DNA of 9,598 bases from VGKP01 sp964647695. GTDB taxonomy: Archaea > Nanobdellota > Nanobdellia > Pacearchaeales > GW2011-AR1. The translations under genes and the position numbers were made by a program. The notes under the pieces are model-generated. The model worked only from the letters and a program-made list of their open reading frames with translations, was not told the origin of the DNA and did no database searches. The DNA is taken from NCBI GenBank assembly GCA_964647695.1, contig CAZYIS010000014.1:1-9598 (forward strand). Reading direction: 5' to 3'. This document shows, in pieces, positions 1-5,423 of this stretch (positions are counted from its first letter, which is position 1; the number at the start of each line of letters is the position of its first letter).

Positions 1-25
1 TGTTTAGTCTAATTATATTTTTACT

Positions 26-31
26 AGGAGG
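26..31 (+). promoter_or_regulatory. Shine-Dalgarno site of pgk
   Basis: AGGAGG lies 8 nt before the ATG at 40, an ideal match to the 16S rRNA anti-Shine-Dalgarno. It fixes the pgk start. Its presence means pgk is translated from an mRNA with a leader, so the promoter or an upstream cotranscribed gene probably lies outside the window. The first 39 bases hold nothing else recognisable. Confidence 0.85.
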
Positions 32-39
32 ATATTAAT

Positions 40-1221
40 ATGAAATTTAAAAAACTTTCAGAGGTAAAAGTAAAAGATAAAAAAGTTCTTCTTCGAATAG
101 ATATAAATTCCCCAGTTATTAATGGAAAAATAGAAGACAATCCTCGATTACAAGAATGTGCTCATACTATAAAATATCTAATTAAAAACAAGGCTAAATT
201 AGTAATTATTGCTCATCAGGGCAGAAAAGGCGATCGAGACTTTGTTTATCTTAAGCAACATGCTTCTTTACTAACTAAACATTCTAAAATAAAAATAACT
301 TATATCGATTCTCTTTTCGAAACTACTGCATCCAGAGCAATTGAAAATCTTAAATCTGGATCAGCTTTGTTACTAAAAAACGTTAGATCCTATGATGATG
401 AACTAGACATTAACAAGAAAGATAATAAATTTTCTGAGTTTAGTAAGCAATTCGATTTATTTGTTAATGATGCCTTCTCCGTTTGCCATAGAAAGCAGAG
501 TAGTCTAATGATTCCTCCAAAATATATCACATCCTGCATAGGACTGGCTCTGGAAAAAGAAATTTCTGCTTTGGACAAATTCAGCATAAAGAATAAACCT
601 ACTCTTTATCTTCTGGGTGGAGCAAAAGTAGATGACTATCTTCCCATATTCAATAATCTCAAAAACAAAAGAAGTAAACTTATCGCTTCAGGAGTTCTAG
701 CTAATCTATTTCTAGTGGCCAAAGGATACAATCTGGGCTATGAAAATCAATGGTTACAAAAAAATGGTTATCTAAAGATTATTCCCGAACTAAAGAAAAT
801 TCATGCTAAATATAGGGATCAAATTATACTTCCAATAGATTTTGCCATAGATGCAAATGGAAGGAAAGAAATTATGTTGACCAATCAGCCCATAAATGGA
901 AAACTTTGGGACCTAGGTCATGAATCAGTTAAATTATTTAAACAGGAGCTGAGCAAAAGCAAAGCCATATTTATGAAAGGACCTCTAGGCTATTCAGAAA
1001 TTCCAAAATTTAGCTATGCCACTGTAGAGATTCTAAAGGAAATATCCAAACTAAGTAAAAACAAAAAAGTATTTTCTCTTCTGGGTGGAGGCCATCTCAC
1101 CACATCCACAGCAAAATATAATATTCCAAATAATTTCTCCCATATTAGCACTTCCGGAGGAGCTTTGATAGCTTATATTTCTGGAAACAAACTTCCAGCT
1201 CTTGAAATTCTTAAGAAATAA
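40..1221 (+). CDS. pgk: Phosphoglycerate kinase, archaeal type
   Basis: Cytoplasmic enzyme of glycolysis/gluconeogenesis that interconverts 1,3-bisphosphoglycerate + ADP and 3-phosphoglycerate + ATP. The 393 residues are full length for the family. Visible motifs in order: LRIDINSP (18-25, substrate-binding R19, D21, N23), the catalytic-type Arg in DNPRL (R36), AHQGR (58-62, equivalent of the SHLGR loop), NVR (114-116), VNDAFSVCHR (142-151), GGAKV (193-197), GPLG (314-317), GGGH (349-352) and the nucleotide-site STSGGA (370-375). GGAKVDDY carries Tyr where bacterial and eukaryotic enzymes have a second Lys. From memory, archaeal PGKs commonly lack that Lys, so I take this as an archaeal trait, not a defect. 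The start is set by AGGAGG 8 nt upstream. The gene converges on the tRNA-guanine transglycosylase gene and completes the triose-phosphate chemistry of the aldolase/isomerase cluster further along. Confidence 0.95.
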   Translation: MKFKKLSEVKVKDKKVLLRIDINSPVINGKIEDNPRLQECAHTIKYLIKNKAKLVIIAHQGRKGDRDFVYLKQHASLLTKHSKIKITYIDSLFETTASRAIENLKSGSALLLKNVRSYDDELDINKKDNKFSEFSKQFDLFVNDAFSVCHRKQSSLMIPPKYITSCIGLALEKEISALDKFSIKNKPTLYLLGGAKVDDYLPIFNNLKNKRSKLIASGVLANLFLVAKGYNLGYENQWLQKNGYLKIIPELKKIHAKYRDQIILPIDFAIDANGRKEIMLTNQPINGKLWDLGHESVKLFKQELSKSKAIFMKGPLGYSEIPKFSYATVEILKEISKLSKNKKVFSLLGGGHLTTSTAKYNIPNNFSHISTSGGALIAYISGNKLPALEILKK

Positions 1222-1223
1222 TG

Positions 1224-1239
1224 ATTTTTAATTAAAAAT
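1224..1239. terminator. Putative bidirectional terminator between convergent genes
   Basis: A perfect 16-base A/T palindrome (ATTTTTAATTAAAAAT) fills the 17-nt gap between the pgk stop codon and the tgt stop codon and gives a T5 run on each strand. Archaeal RNA polymerase can terminate at short T runs, so this could stop both convergent transcripts. The assignment rests on position and T runs only. There is no GC-rich stem. Confidence 0.45.
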
Positions 1240-2366
1240 TAATCTCTATAACCTTTCTTAAACTTTGAAGCAAATTCTTTGAACTTTCCTTTCTTAATAG
1301 CTGCATTTGATTTTCTCATCAAATCCTGCAGGAAGTATAAATTATGATAACTTGCTAATCTATAGCCTAGTCCTTCTTTGTTTACCAATAAATGTCTAAT
1401 ATATGCTCTAGTATAATCTCTACAAACAAAACAATCACAGCTTTCATCCAGAGGTTTTTTATCCAGCTTATGGGCTGATCTCATTAATCTTAATCTTCCT
1501 CTAGCTGTGAAAATAGTTCCTCTTCGGGCATTTTTAGTTGGGAATCTTGAGTCAAACATATCTACTCCTCTACCTACTGCTTCAATTAATTCCACTGGAT
1601 CTCCTGCGCCCATAAGATAAATTGGTTTTTTCTCCGAAATTACTTTCTTAACTATATCTATCATCTTATATTCGTCTTTCTTTTCTTCTCCCAGAGCTAA
1701 ACCACCTATGGAAAATCCATCAAAATCAATCTTGCTCAATTCCATAGCCGATCTCTTTCTCAGATCGCTATGAATTCCGCCCTGAATTATGCCAAATAGT
1801 AATTGTCTCTTGTCTGCTTTTCTTTTCTTCTGTAGATTATCATGTTCTGCTTTGCATCTATAAGCCCAGTCAGTTGTTCTTTCAACTGCTTTGACTATTG
1901 CTTCTTTACTATGTTCAATTAATGGCATAGTATCCAAACACATAGCTACGTCACTATCAATATCAATTTGTATTTTCATATCTTTTTCTGGAGTTATAAA
2001 ATACTCTAATCCTGCAAATGGATCTCTAAATTTAACACCCTTATCATCACTTCCCAGATATAGACTAGGAGAATACATTTGGAACCCTCCAGAATCGGTG
2101 AAATTAATTCCCTTATAATTCATAAAATTTCTTATACCCTTAAATTTTTTAATAACTTCAGTTCCAGGTCTCATGGAAAGAATAAATGCATTTGAAATTA
2201 TTACTTTAGCCCCCATGGACTCAAGATCTTCTACACTAATATTTTTTACAGCAGTTTTAGTTGCAACCGGCATAAAGAAAGGTGTTTCCACATCTCCGTT
2301 CTTAGTACTTAAAATTCCAACTCTTGCTTTGCTTTTCTTATCCTTTGCAATTATTTTGAAACCCAT
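1239..2366 (-). CDS. tgt: tRNA-guanine transglycosylase, bacterial (queuosine) type
   Basis: Exchanges a guanine in tRNA for a 7-deazaguanine base. The 375 residues match bacterial TGT length, whereas archaeal archaeosine enzymes are longer and carry C-terminal PUA-type domains. Motifs: DSGGFQ (91-96), D145, GIIQGG (192-197), GGLALGE (221-227), nucleophile DMFDS (D272), then zinc ligands C310, C312, C315 and H341. Spacing D272-C310 (38) and C315-H341 (26) equals that of Zymomonas TGT (D280, C318, C320, C323, H349). Odd points: the bacterial DEC after the base-binding Asp is DTM here, and Val of GGLAVGE is Leu, so the base pocket may differ. The Cys after the nucleophile is Ser. The ATG at 2366 has no Shine-Dalgarno but a TATA-like box about 25 nt upstream. 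The family is certain; the exact substrate (preQ1, preQ0, other) and target tRNA position are not. Confidence 0.93.
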   Translation of the reverse strand: MGFKIIAKDKKSKARVGILSTKNGDVETPFFMPVATKTAVKNISVEDLESMGAKVIISNAFILSMRPGTEVIKKFKGIRNFMNYKGINFTDSGGFQMYSPSLYLGSDDKGVKFRDPFAGLEYFITPEKDMKIQIDIDSDVAMCLDTMPLIEHSKEAIVKAVERTTDWAYRCKAEHDNLQKKRKADKRQLLFGIIQGGIHSDLRKRSAMELSKIDFDGFSIGGLALGEEKKDEYKMIDIVKKVISEKKPIYLMGAGDPVELIEAVGRGVDMFDSRFPTKNARRGTIFTARGRLRLMRSAHKLDKKPLDESCDCFVCRDYTRAYIRHLLVNKEGLGYRLASYHNLYFLQDLMRKSNAAIKKGKFKEFASKFKKGYRD

Positions 2367-2387
2367 AAATAAATATAGAAAAACCCA

Positions 2388-2394
2388 CTTAAAA
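2388..2394 (-). promoter_or_regulatory. Candidate TATA box of tgt
   Basis: TTTTAAG on the minus strand is centred about 25 nt before the tgt ATG at 2366, the distance expected for a leaderless archaeal transcript. A second, better TATA-like stretch (2414 to 2402) lies about 41 nt upstream and could serve instead, giving a leader of roughly 15 nt. No Shine-Dalgarno is visible, which favours the leaderless reading. Confidence 0.4.
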
Positions 2395-2407
2395 GCTTAA
2401 GCTTTTA
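2390..2407. promoter_or_regulatory. 18-bp perfect palindrome in divergent promoter region
   Basis: TAAAAGCTTAAGCTTTTA reads identically on both strands and lies between the divergent starts of tgt (2366, -) and the 39-residue micro-gene (2431, +). It overlaps the candidate TATA boxes of both. It could be an operator for a dimeric regulator of both promoters, or simply the symmetric layout of two back-to-back TATA/BRE elements. The sequence shows only the symmetry; a regulatory role is inferred. Confidence 0.4.
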
Positions 2408-2414
2408 TATATAA
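2403..2414 (+). promoter_or_regulatory. Candidate TATA box of the 39-residue micro-gene
   Basis: TTTTATATATAA is centred about 23 nt upstream of the ATG at 2431, close to the spacing expected for a leaderless archaeal mRNA. No Shine-Dalgarno precedes that ATG. The stretch is also TATA-like on the minus strand and may act in both directions. Confidence 0.5.
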
Positions 2415-2430
2415 TTCTATTCTAATAAAT

Positions 2431-2550
2431 ATGAAAATATCTCCCTTATTCAAGTGGTATGACTTTTGGATTGGATTTTATTATGATAAAAAGAAAAAAG
2501 TTCTTTACTTTTTACCAATTCCAACTCTAGGATTAAAGATTTCCTTTTAA
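2431..2550 (+). CDS. Small protein (39 aa), aromatic-rich, function unknown
   Basis: Short ORF from ATG 2431 to TAA 2548-2550. The product starts MKISPLFKWYDFW, continues IGFYYDKKKK, and ends in a hydrophobic stretch containing LYFLPIPTLGLKI. The compact pattern (FKWYDFWIGFYYD, a basic turn, then LYFLPIP) is not random-looking, and it resembles small uncharacterised proteins of bacteria and phages that I remember with a WYDxWVGxYxDRKxxxLY-like layout. That resemblance is from memory and unverified. Support for expression: a good TATA box at leaderless distance and a gap otherwise empty of genes. The last 18 bases overlap the 3' end of the opposing rpe gene. It sits alone on the plus strand between two minus-strand genes. 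No signal peptide or catalytic motif is visible. Confidence 0.6.
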   Translation: MKISPLFKWYDFWIGFYYDKKKKVLYFLPIPTLGLKISF

Positions 2551-3162
2551 TTCTTTCAAAGCTTTCCTAGGATTATCACTTTCAGCCACAAAACTTCCAC
2601 TATTTAGAATATTTGATCCTGCTCTAATTAATTTTCTAGCAGTTTTTAGATTGACACCGCCATCAACCTGAATAATTAATTTTTCATTGCATTTTCTTAT
2701 CTGTTTTATTTTATCGTAGGTTGAATTTAGCAAAGATTGATGCTCCTTTCCGGGATGAACTCCCATCAGCAATATTCCATCGACCAAATCAAATAAATAA
2801 CAAACCTCATTTATTTTAATTGCTGGATTTAGAGCCATAAAGCATTTCATTCCATTTTTTCTGGTCTCGGCAATGACTTTAACATTATCATCCGTATTAC
2901 AATGAAATATTAACTTTTTGAAACCAAGTTGTTTCAGCTTTTTTATTAAACCTAGGGGTTTTTGCACCATTAGATGGGCTTCAAAATTATTCTTATATTT
3001 TCTGAGATTAGGAATATCTTTCAGTGCAACGGATTTAGCTTTTACAAATTTGCCATCCATAAAATCAATCTGAATATCCCTGCTGATGGAAATTAATTTA
3101 TCAAATCTATTCCTGAATTCAGATTTATCTTTGGCAAAAACCGTAGGTATAACTTTAATCAT
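2533..3162 (-). CDS. rpe: Ribulose-phosphate 3-epimerase-like TIM-barrel protein
   Basis: Predicted to interconvert D-ribulose 5-phosphate and D-xylulose 5-phosphate in the non-oxidative pentose phosphate pathway. The 209 residues are near normal length (about 215-225). Family motifs: IDFMDGKFV (32-40, with D33 and D36), AHLMV (62-66, metal ligand H63), LNP (111-113), LLMGVHPG (131-138), QVDGGV (165-170, catalytic/metal D167) and phosphate-binding SGSF (188-191). Odd: the first metal-binding His of the usual HVDVMDG is Gln here (Q31), so only three of four classical ligands remain, and NPGFGGQ is HPGKEHQ. Such variants occur, to my recollection, in Patescibacteria-like Rpe. The start ATG overlaps the rpiB stop as ATGA, indicating translational coupling and the same pathway. 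It is the last gene of the minus-strand cluster. Another activity in the same barrel family cannot be excluded. Confidence 0.85.
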   Translation of the reverse strand: MIKVIPTVFAKDKSEFRNRFDKLISISRDIQIDFMDGKFVKAKSVALKDIPNLRKYKNNFEAHLMVQKPLGLIKKLKQLGFKKLIFHCNTDDNVKVIAETRKNGMKCFMALNPAIKINEVCYLFDLVDGILLMGVHPGKEHQSLLNSTYDKIKQIRKCNEKLIIQVDGGVNLKTARKLIRAGSNILNSGSFVAESDNPRKALKELKGNL

Positions 3163-3602
3163 TTTTCATAATTAGAAATCTTCTTTATTCTTCGGCTATG
3201 TCTTTCTTCTTTACTAAATGGCGTTTTCAACCAGATTCCTAGTAATTCTTTCAATTTGTTGAATGAAACATCTCTTTCACCAAAAGAGGCAATGTTAGCA
3301 TCATTATGTTCTCTACTCATTTCTGCAGAATATTTATCAAATACCTCTGCTGCCCTTATGCCCTTAACCTTATTTGCTGCAATAACCATTCCTGCTCCAG
3401 ATCCACAAATCAAAATTCCCTTTGAATTTTTATTATCTGCTACTTTCTCAGCAACTCTGAATGCAATATCTGGATAATCATCTCCCTCTTTAAATTCTGG
3501 AGCCAAATCTTCCACATCATATTTTTTCATCAATTCCTCTTTTATCTTATCCTTAAAATCAAAACCTGCATGATCTGCCCCAATAAATATTTTCTCACTC
3601 AT
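3159..3602 (-). CDS. rpiB: Ribose-5-phosphate isomerase B (RpiB/LacAB family)
   Basis: Interconverts ribose 5-phosphate and ribulose 5-phosphate, the substrate of the coupled Rpe. Numbering below is from the upstream ATG at 3617. Motifs: IGADHAGF (12-19), DDYPD (46-50), ICGSGAGM (70-77) with catalytic Cys71, ANK (81-83), GIRAA (86-90), the proton-shuttle motif REHNDAN (102-108) and the C-terminal phosphate-side RHSRRI region. Length is about 147 residues, typical of the family. I prefer the second ATG (3602): GGAG lies 9 nt before it, and it overlaps the preceding gene's stop as ATGA, mirroring the rpiB/rpe junction. The ATG at 3617 would add MEKQE without a ribosome site. Most archaea use the unrelated RpiA, so RpiB suggests a bacterial-type pentose module. 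Family confidence is high. Confidence 0.93.
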   Translation of the reverse strand: MSEKIFIGADHAGFDFKDKIKEELMKKYDVEDLAPEFKEGDDYPDIAFRVAEKVADNKNSKGILICGSGAGMVIAANKVKGIRAAEVFDKYSAEMSREHNDANIASFGERDVSFNKLKELLGIWLKTPFSKEERHSRRIKKISNYEK

Positions 3603-3880
3603 TTCTTGTTTCTCCATTTTTCATACAAGTAACCCAAAATAAATCCAATAATAGGATATAAAATAAAATAACCTATAGCATTATAATTAATAAAAAGATG
3701 ATCTGATAGATAGGTTAAAAATTGAAAGTTATTGCAAAAATAAGTATCACTAATTTTAATATCATTATAACATTTGATTAAATAAATTATGTTTAATAAA
3801 AACACAAAAATAGTAAATATTAAACCATAAATCAATCCTCTAATTTTATAATTAGTCTTATTTTTATTTGTTTTTTTCAT
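3599..3880 (-). CDS. Hypothetical two-helix membrane protein
   Basis: I do not recognise this 93-residue protein. It has a Lys/Asn-rich N-terminus (1-13), a hydrophobic helix at about 14-35, a polar loop of about 30 residues with two Cys (C37, C49), a second helix at about 66-86 and a basic end (KWRNKK). By the positive-inside rule both ends should be cytoplasmic and the loop external. It begins 1 nt after the triosephosphate isomerase stop and ends in an ATGA overlap with the preferred rpiB start, so it is very likely cotranscribed and translated. A GGGGAT sequence about 8-10 nt before the ATG is a weak ribosome site. It is visibly richer in A/T codons (Lys, Asn, Ile, Tyr, Phe) than the enzymes around it. 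A transport or membrane-anchoring role would be guesswork. Confidence 0.75.
   Translation of the reverse strand: MKKTNKNKTNYKIRGLIYGLIFTIFVFLLNIIYLIKCYNDIKISDTYFCNNFQFLTYLSDHLFINYNAIGYFILYPIIGFILGYLYEKWRNKK
3612..3615 (-). promoter_or_regulatory. Ribosome binding site deciding the rpiB start
   Basis: GGAG on the minus strand stands 9 nt before the ATG at 3602 and lies inside the end of the preceding membrane-protein gene. It supports 3602 over the ATG at 3617, which has only an A-rich stretch before it. Confidence 0.55.
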
Positions 3881-3881
3881 T

Positions 3882-4520
3882 TTACAATATCCCCGAAACC
3901 TCTTTTAGGAATTTCTCTGGAGTTTGTGAATTTGCTACCACACTTGAAACTAAAACTCCCTTACATCCCAGAACCAATGCATGGGCCACGTCATCACCGC
4001 TGCTTATACCTGCTCCACAAAGAGGAATAATATTAGTGTCTTTCAATAGTTCAACAAATTTCTTTATTTCATGCTGTTTATATTCGGTTATGCTCTTTCC
4101 GGTTGAAATTAATTTCTTATCTTCAAATGCAATGGCAAAAGGGTTAAGTTTCTTTATTTCAGCCATTTCTCTCAATGATGAAGAACAAACGATTACCTTC
4201 AAATTAAGTTCATTACATCTCTTCATTATCTTTTTAATTTCAACCAATTTAATCTTATGTTCCGAATGATTCAACAATGTTCCCGCTGCTCCCGAATTAA
4301 CCAAACTCTCCGGAAGAACAAAGCCTGTACTTCTAGCACTATCTTGGAAGTCCACGTGCTGAGCAAAAACCATGGCGTTACCACCCATATTCTTAGCAAT
4401 CTCATGAAGCTCTGTAGCTGGAACTGCAAGTATTGCCTTGTTATAGTATATTTCTACCTTTTTAGCAAGGTCGAATACATCTTTGCCTACCTTATAATTC
4501 TTAAAATTTATTACCAGCAT
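3882..4520 (-). CDS. tpiA: Triosephosphate isomerase, archaeal short form
   Basis: Interconverts glyceraldehyde 3-phosphate and dihydroxyacetone phosphate. The 212 residues fit the short archaeal enzyme (about 220-225) rather than the 250-residue bacterial/eukaryotic form. Motifs: INFKNY (4-9, N5 and K7), AQHVD (53-57), STGFVLPE (64-71), GAAGTLLNHSE (77-87) with catalytic H85, catalytic Glu E133, and phosphate-binding LCGAGISSG (167-175) and GVLVSSVV (188-195). The loop after E133 reads FEDKKLISTG where archaeal homologues usually have EPPELIGTG, so the mobile loop is altered although the catalytic Glu remains. AAAGGAG 5 nt before the ATG gives a strong ribosome site. It follows the aldolase gene by 66 nt on the same strand and precedes the membrane gene by 1 nt. 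Acts in glycolysis/gluconeogenesis with the neighbouring aldolase. Confidence 0.94.
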   Translation of the reverse strand: MLVINFKNYKVGKDVFDLAKKVEIYYNKAILAVPATELHEIAKNMGGNAMVFAQHVDFQDSARSTGFVLPESLVNSGAAGTLLNHSEHKIKLVEIKKIMKRCNELNLKVIVCSSSLREMAEIKKLNPFAIAFEDKKLISTGKSITEYKQHEIKKFVELLKDTNIIPLCGAGISSGDDVAHALVLGCKGVLVSSVVANSQTPEKFLKEVSGIL

Positions 4521-4525
4521 TTTGA

Positions 4526-4532
4526 CTCCTTT
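4526..4532 (-). promoter_or_regulatory. Shine-Dalgarno site of tpiA
   Basis: AAAGGAG lies 5 nt before the tpiA ATG (4520) in the 66-nt gap after the aldolase gene. It means tpiA is translated from a message with a leader, consistent with read-through from the aldolase promoter. The rest of the gap is A/T-rich; I see no convincing separate promoter or terminator in it. Confidence 0.75.
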
Positions 4533-4586
4533 TTATAATATAACTATGATATTAAGGCTTATTAATTTAATGTTCTCCTATTTTAA

Positions 4587-5336
4587 TTATTCAATAATAA
4601 TAGATCTAACTTTTTTAGCTATATAAAGAGGATTTTCATTTTGCCATATATTTCTTCCAATGGCCAAACCCATAGCTCCAGCATTAACTGCATCCTTGGC
4701 TTCTTGTAAAATCTGCAGATCAGTAGTCTTCGCTCCACCCGATAGAACTAGCCTACATCTTCCAGCAGATTTAACTGCCCATTTCAATGCGTCCGGATTA
4801 CCCGTATATTTTATCTTAGCAATATCTGCTCCTATCTCTAGTGCAATTCTGGCTGCATAGGCCATAACTTCATCTTCGGTTTTTCCAGGTATCTCTTTCT
4901 TTCCAGGATAAACCCAGGCAATAACTGGAATTCCAGCCTTATGAGCATCTCTTTCTATGTTTTCAAATTCCTTTAGCATTTTACTTTCATATTTACTTCC
5001 GATATAAATTGTATAACCCACTGCCACGGCCCCTAATTTTATAGCTTCCTTAACCGTACAAAGCTGTTCCGACATGGGTTCTTCCTTAACCAGATTAGTT
5101 TTTCCATTTAGCTTAATAATTAGTGGCACTTTACTTTTTTTTATCTCTGATTTATACTTATCTGCAATACCCTTTTGGAATATCATGGCTGTGAATTTAC
5201 CTTTTCTAGCAATATCAATTATTTTTAATGGATCCACATTTTCATCGCTGAATTCAACCGGTCCATGCTCAAGTCCCTGATCATAGGCTAGAAATAATGC
5301 TCTATCTTTTTTTGTAATTTTTTTAATGCTGATCAT
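4587..5336 (-). CDS. Fructose-bisphosphate aldolase, archaeal class I (DhnA family)
   Basis: Predicted to cleave or form fructose 1,6-bisphosphate from dihydroxyacetone phosphate and glyceraldehyde 3-phosphate through a lysine Schiff base. The 249 residues fit the compact archaeal class I aldolase. Visible features: AYDQGLEHGP (17-26, D19 and H24), WVYPGK (141-146), where Y143 corresponds to the catalytic Tyr146 of the Thermoproteus enzyme, AKIKYTG (173-179), where by offset K174 is the Schiff-base Lys, phosphate-binding SGGAK (199-203), and GAMGLAIGRNIWQ (220-232). The closest alternative is the homologous ADH synthase of archaeal aromatic biosynthesis, but the neighbouring triosephosphate isomerase, RpiB and Rpe favour sugar metabolism. 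The start has a TATA box at leaderless distance and no Shine-Dalgarno. It is the first gene of the minus-strand cluster and divergent from the SpoIIM-like gene. Confidence 0.92.
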   Translation of the reverse strand: MISIKKITKKDRALFLAYDQGLEHGPVEFSDENVDPLKIIDIARKGKFTAMIFQKGIADKYKSEIKKSKVPLIIKLNGKTNLVKEEPMSEQLCTVKEAIKLGAVAVGYTIYIGSKYESKMLKEFENIERDAHKAGIPVIAWVYPGKKEIPGKTEDEVMAYAARIALEIGADIAKIKYTGNPDALKWAVKSAGRCRLVLSGGAKTTDLQILQEAKDAVNAGAMGLAIGRNIWQNENPLYIAKKVRSIIIE

Positions 5337-5356
5337 AATAAATATAGGTTTTATGT

Positions 5357-5366
5357 GTATAAAAAA
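5357..5366 (-). promoter_or_regulatory. TATA box of the aldolase gene/cluster
   Basis: TTTTTTATAC on the minus strand is centred about 26 nt before the aldolase ATG at 5336, placing the transcription start at or near the start codon. No Shine-Dalgarno is present. It probably drives the whole aldolase-tpiA-membrane protein-rpiB-rpe cluster. Confidence 0.55.
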
Positions 5367-5393
5367 CTATTTAAGTCTCTTTAATCATGTATA

Positions 5394-5403
5394 GATATAA
5401 ATT
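5394..5403 (+). promoter_or_regulatory. TATA box of the SpoIIM-like gene
   Basis: GATATAAATT is centred about 26 nt before the ATG at 5424. An alternative TTTATAAAAA closer to the gene (centre about 17 nt upstream) is too near for a typical start site. The 87-nt interval to the divergent aldolase gene thus holds two back-to-back promoters. Confidence 0.5.
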
Positions 5404-5423
5404 TTTATAAAAAGAGTTAAAAA

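Noticed and set aside
616..642. Phosphoglycerate kinase appears to lack the second active-site Lys (GGAKVDDY instead of GGAKVADK)
   Set aside because: From memory, archaeal phosphoglycerate kinases commonly have a non-Lys residue there (GGAKVED-S type), so this fits the lineage and does not indicate an inactive enzyme.
1891..2400. Two 75-residue plus-strand ORFs opposite tgt
   Set aside because: Both are antisense to conserved tgt coding sequence, with no domain pattern or promoter.
3868..4269. 133-residue ORF on the plus strand opposite tpiA
   Set aside because: It lies antisense to a clear triosephosphate isomerase, has no ribosome site or recognisable motif, and its composition is what the reverse complement of that gene gives.
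4257..5280. Plus-strand ORFs opposite tpiA and the aldolase gene (for example 4660-4860, 5074-5280)
   Set aside because: Antisense to conserved enzyme sequence, with no supporting signals.
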